Source: a virus
Strand: one strand, 5' to 3'
Virus record (IMG/VR): IMGVR_UViG_3300006124_000353
Span: 1 to 21,715 of that record
DNA: 21,715 nucleotides
In this document: positions 21,561-21,715 of the stretch, piece by piece
Layout: each line of letters begins with the position of its first letter
Numbering within the stretch: position 1 is the first letter of the stretch
Position numbers and translations under genes: made by a program
The notes under the pieces: model-generated
The model's input: only the letters and a program-made list of their open reading frames with translations
Database searches by the model: none
Told to the model about the DNA's origin: nothing

Positions 21561-21715
21561 TGGGATTGCCCACCGACACCCTAAAAACCATCCACGCCGA
21601 CATCATAGAGTGTTCATTGGCGGCAAGCATGGGTGGCAGTTACCGCGCAAAGCCTTATGAGCTGCAAAAAATGGCCGACACCGTGGTAAAGGTAGCGAGG
21701 ATACTGAAAAAATGA
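21542..21715 (+). CDS. Small phage protein ending at the window edge
   Basis: A 57-residue protein from an ATG at 21542 with GGAGG five bases upstream; it reads MLAAILMGLPTDTLKTIHAD, a Cys/Ala/Met middle, and MADTVVKVARILKK at the end. The stop TGA is exactly the last three bases of the window, so the gene is complete. No family is recognised; it overlaps the preceding gene by 19 bases. Confidence 0.6.
   Translation: MLAAILMGLPTDTLKTIHADIIECSLAASMGGSYRAKPYELQKMADTVVKVARILKK

Noticed and set aside
1-21715. tRNA, rRNA, integrase, attachment site or insertion sequence
   Set aside because: Looked for and not seen by eye; absence could not be tested with a covariance or profile search.

Overview
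The window is a temperate tailed phage or prophage (Caudoviricetes) with a podovirus-like head, most likely from a pseudomonadote. The evidence is a phage portal of the head-tail connector type, a large/small terminase pair, a scaffold and major capsid protein, a CI/Cro switch, and a self-contained phage replication cassette. The head genes resemble the Bordetella phage BPP-1 type (capsid, Bbp16-like cement protein, Bbp19-like protein). The host genus cannot be fixed from this sequence, and no host gene, tRNA, rRNA or integrase was seen. Both ends look like phage: the left edge cuts a tail-fibre gene and the right edge falls exactly at the stop codon of a small gene.

Layout. (1) 9708 down to 1, minus strand: late operon in transcription order HTH protein, TerS, TerL, second HTH protein, poly-proline protein, portal, spike-base-like protein, beta-rich duplicated protein, Bbp19-like protein, scaffold, major capsid, Bbp16-like cement protein, two small proteins, spanin-like protein, XhlA-like protein, tail fibre (cut). 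(2) 9709-10137: about 430 bases without a gene, holding eleven exact copies of the 9-mer GGTCGTAGA in both orientations around an AT-rich block, plus a candidate terminator; it is a candidate replication origin or terminase/regulator recognition region. (3) 12509 down to 10138, minus: cro then a large PrimPol/VapE-type primase-helicase. (4) 12510-12692: divergent switch region. (5) 12693-14278, plus: CI-type S24 repressor and two probable lysogeny-expressed genes, closed by a terminator. (6) 14366-20840, plus: early promoter and replication/recombination operon with a small membrane protein, an unknown protein, a DUF2800 nuclease, a small protein, DUF2815 (ssDNA-binding type), family A DNA polymerase, VRR-NUC nuclease, SNF2 helicase and a 32-residue peptide. 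(7) 20841-21715, plus: AT-richer accessory genes, one of them broken.

How they fit. The repressor probably shuts off both the leftward cro-primase operon and the rightward early operon; motifs related to ACTyAAAGGTA lie at each control point. On induction the PrimPol/VapE protein would prime and unwind DNA, perhaps at the iteron-like array, while the polymerase, SSB-like protein, nucleases and SNF2 helicase on the other strand extend and process it. The late operon then packages DNA. Genes are tightly packed with many 1-4 base stop/start overlaps, which suggests translational coupling throughout.

The least explained parts are the repeat array next to the terminase genes, the pairing of two related small HTH genes with two different 9-bp tandem repeats, an apparently leaderless gene after the repressor, and a frameshifted DNA-binding gene near the right end.
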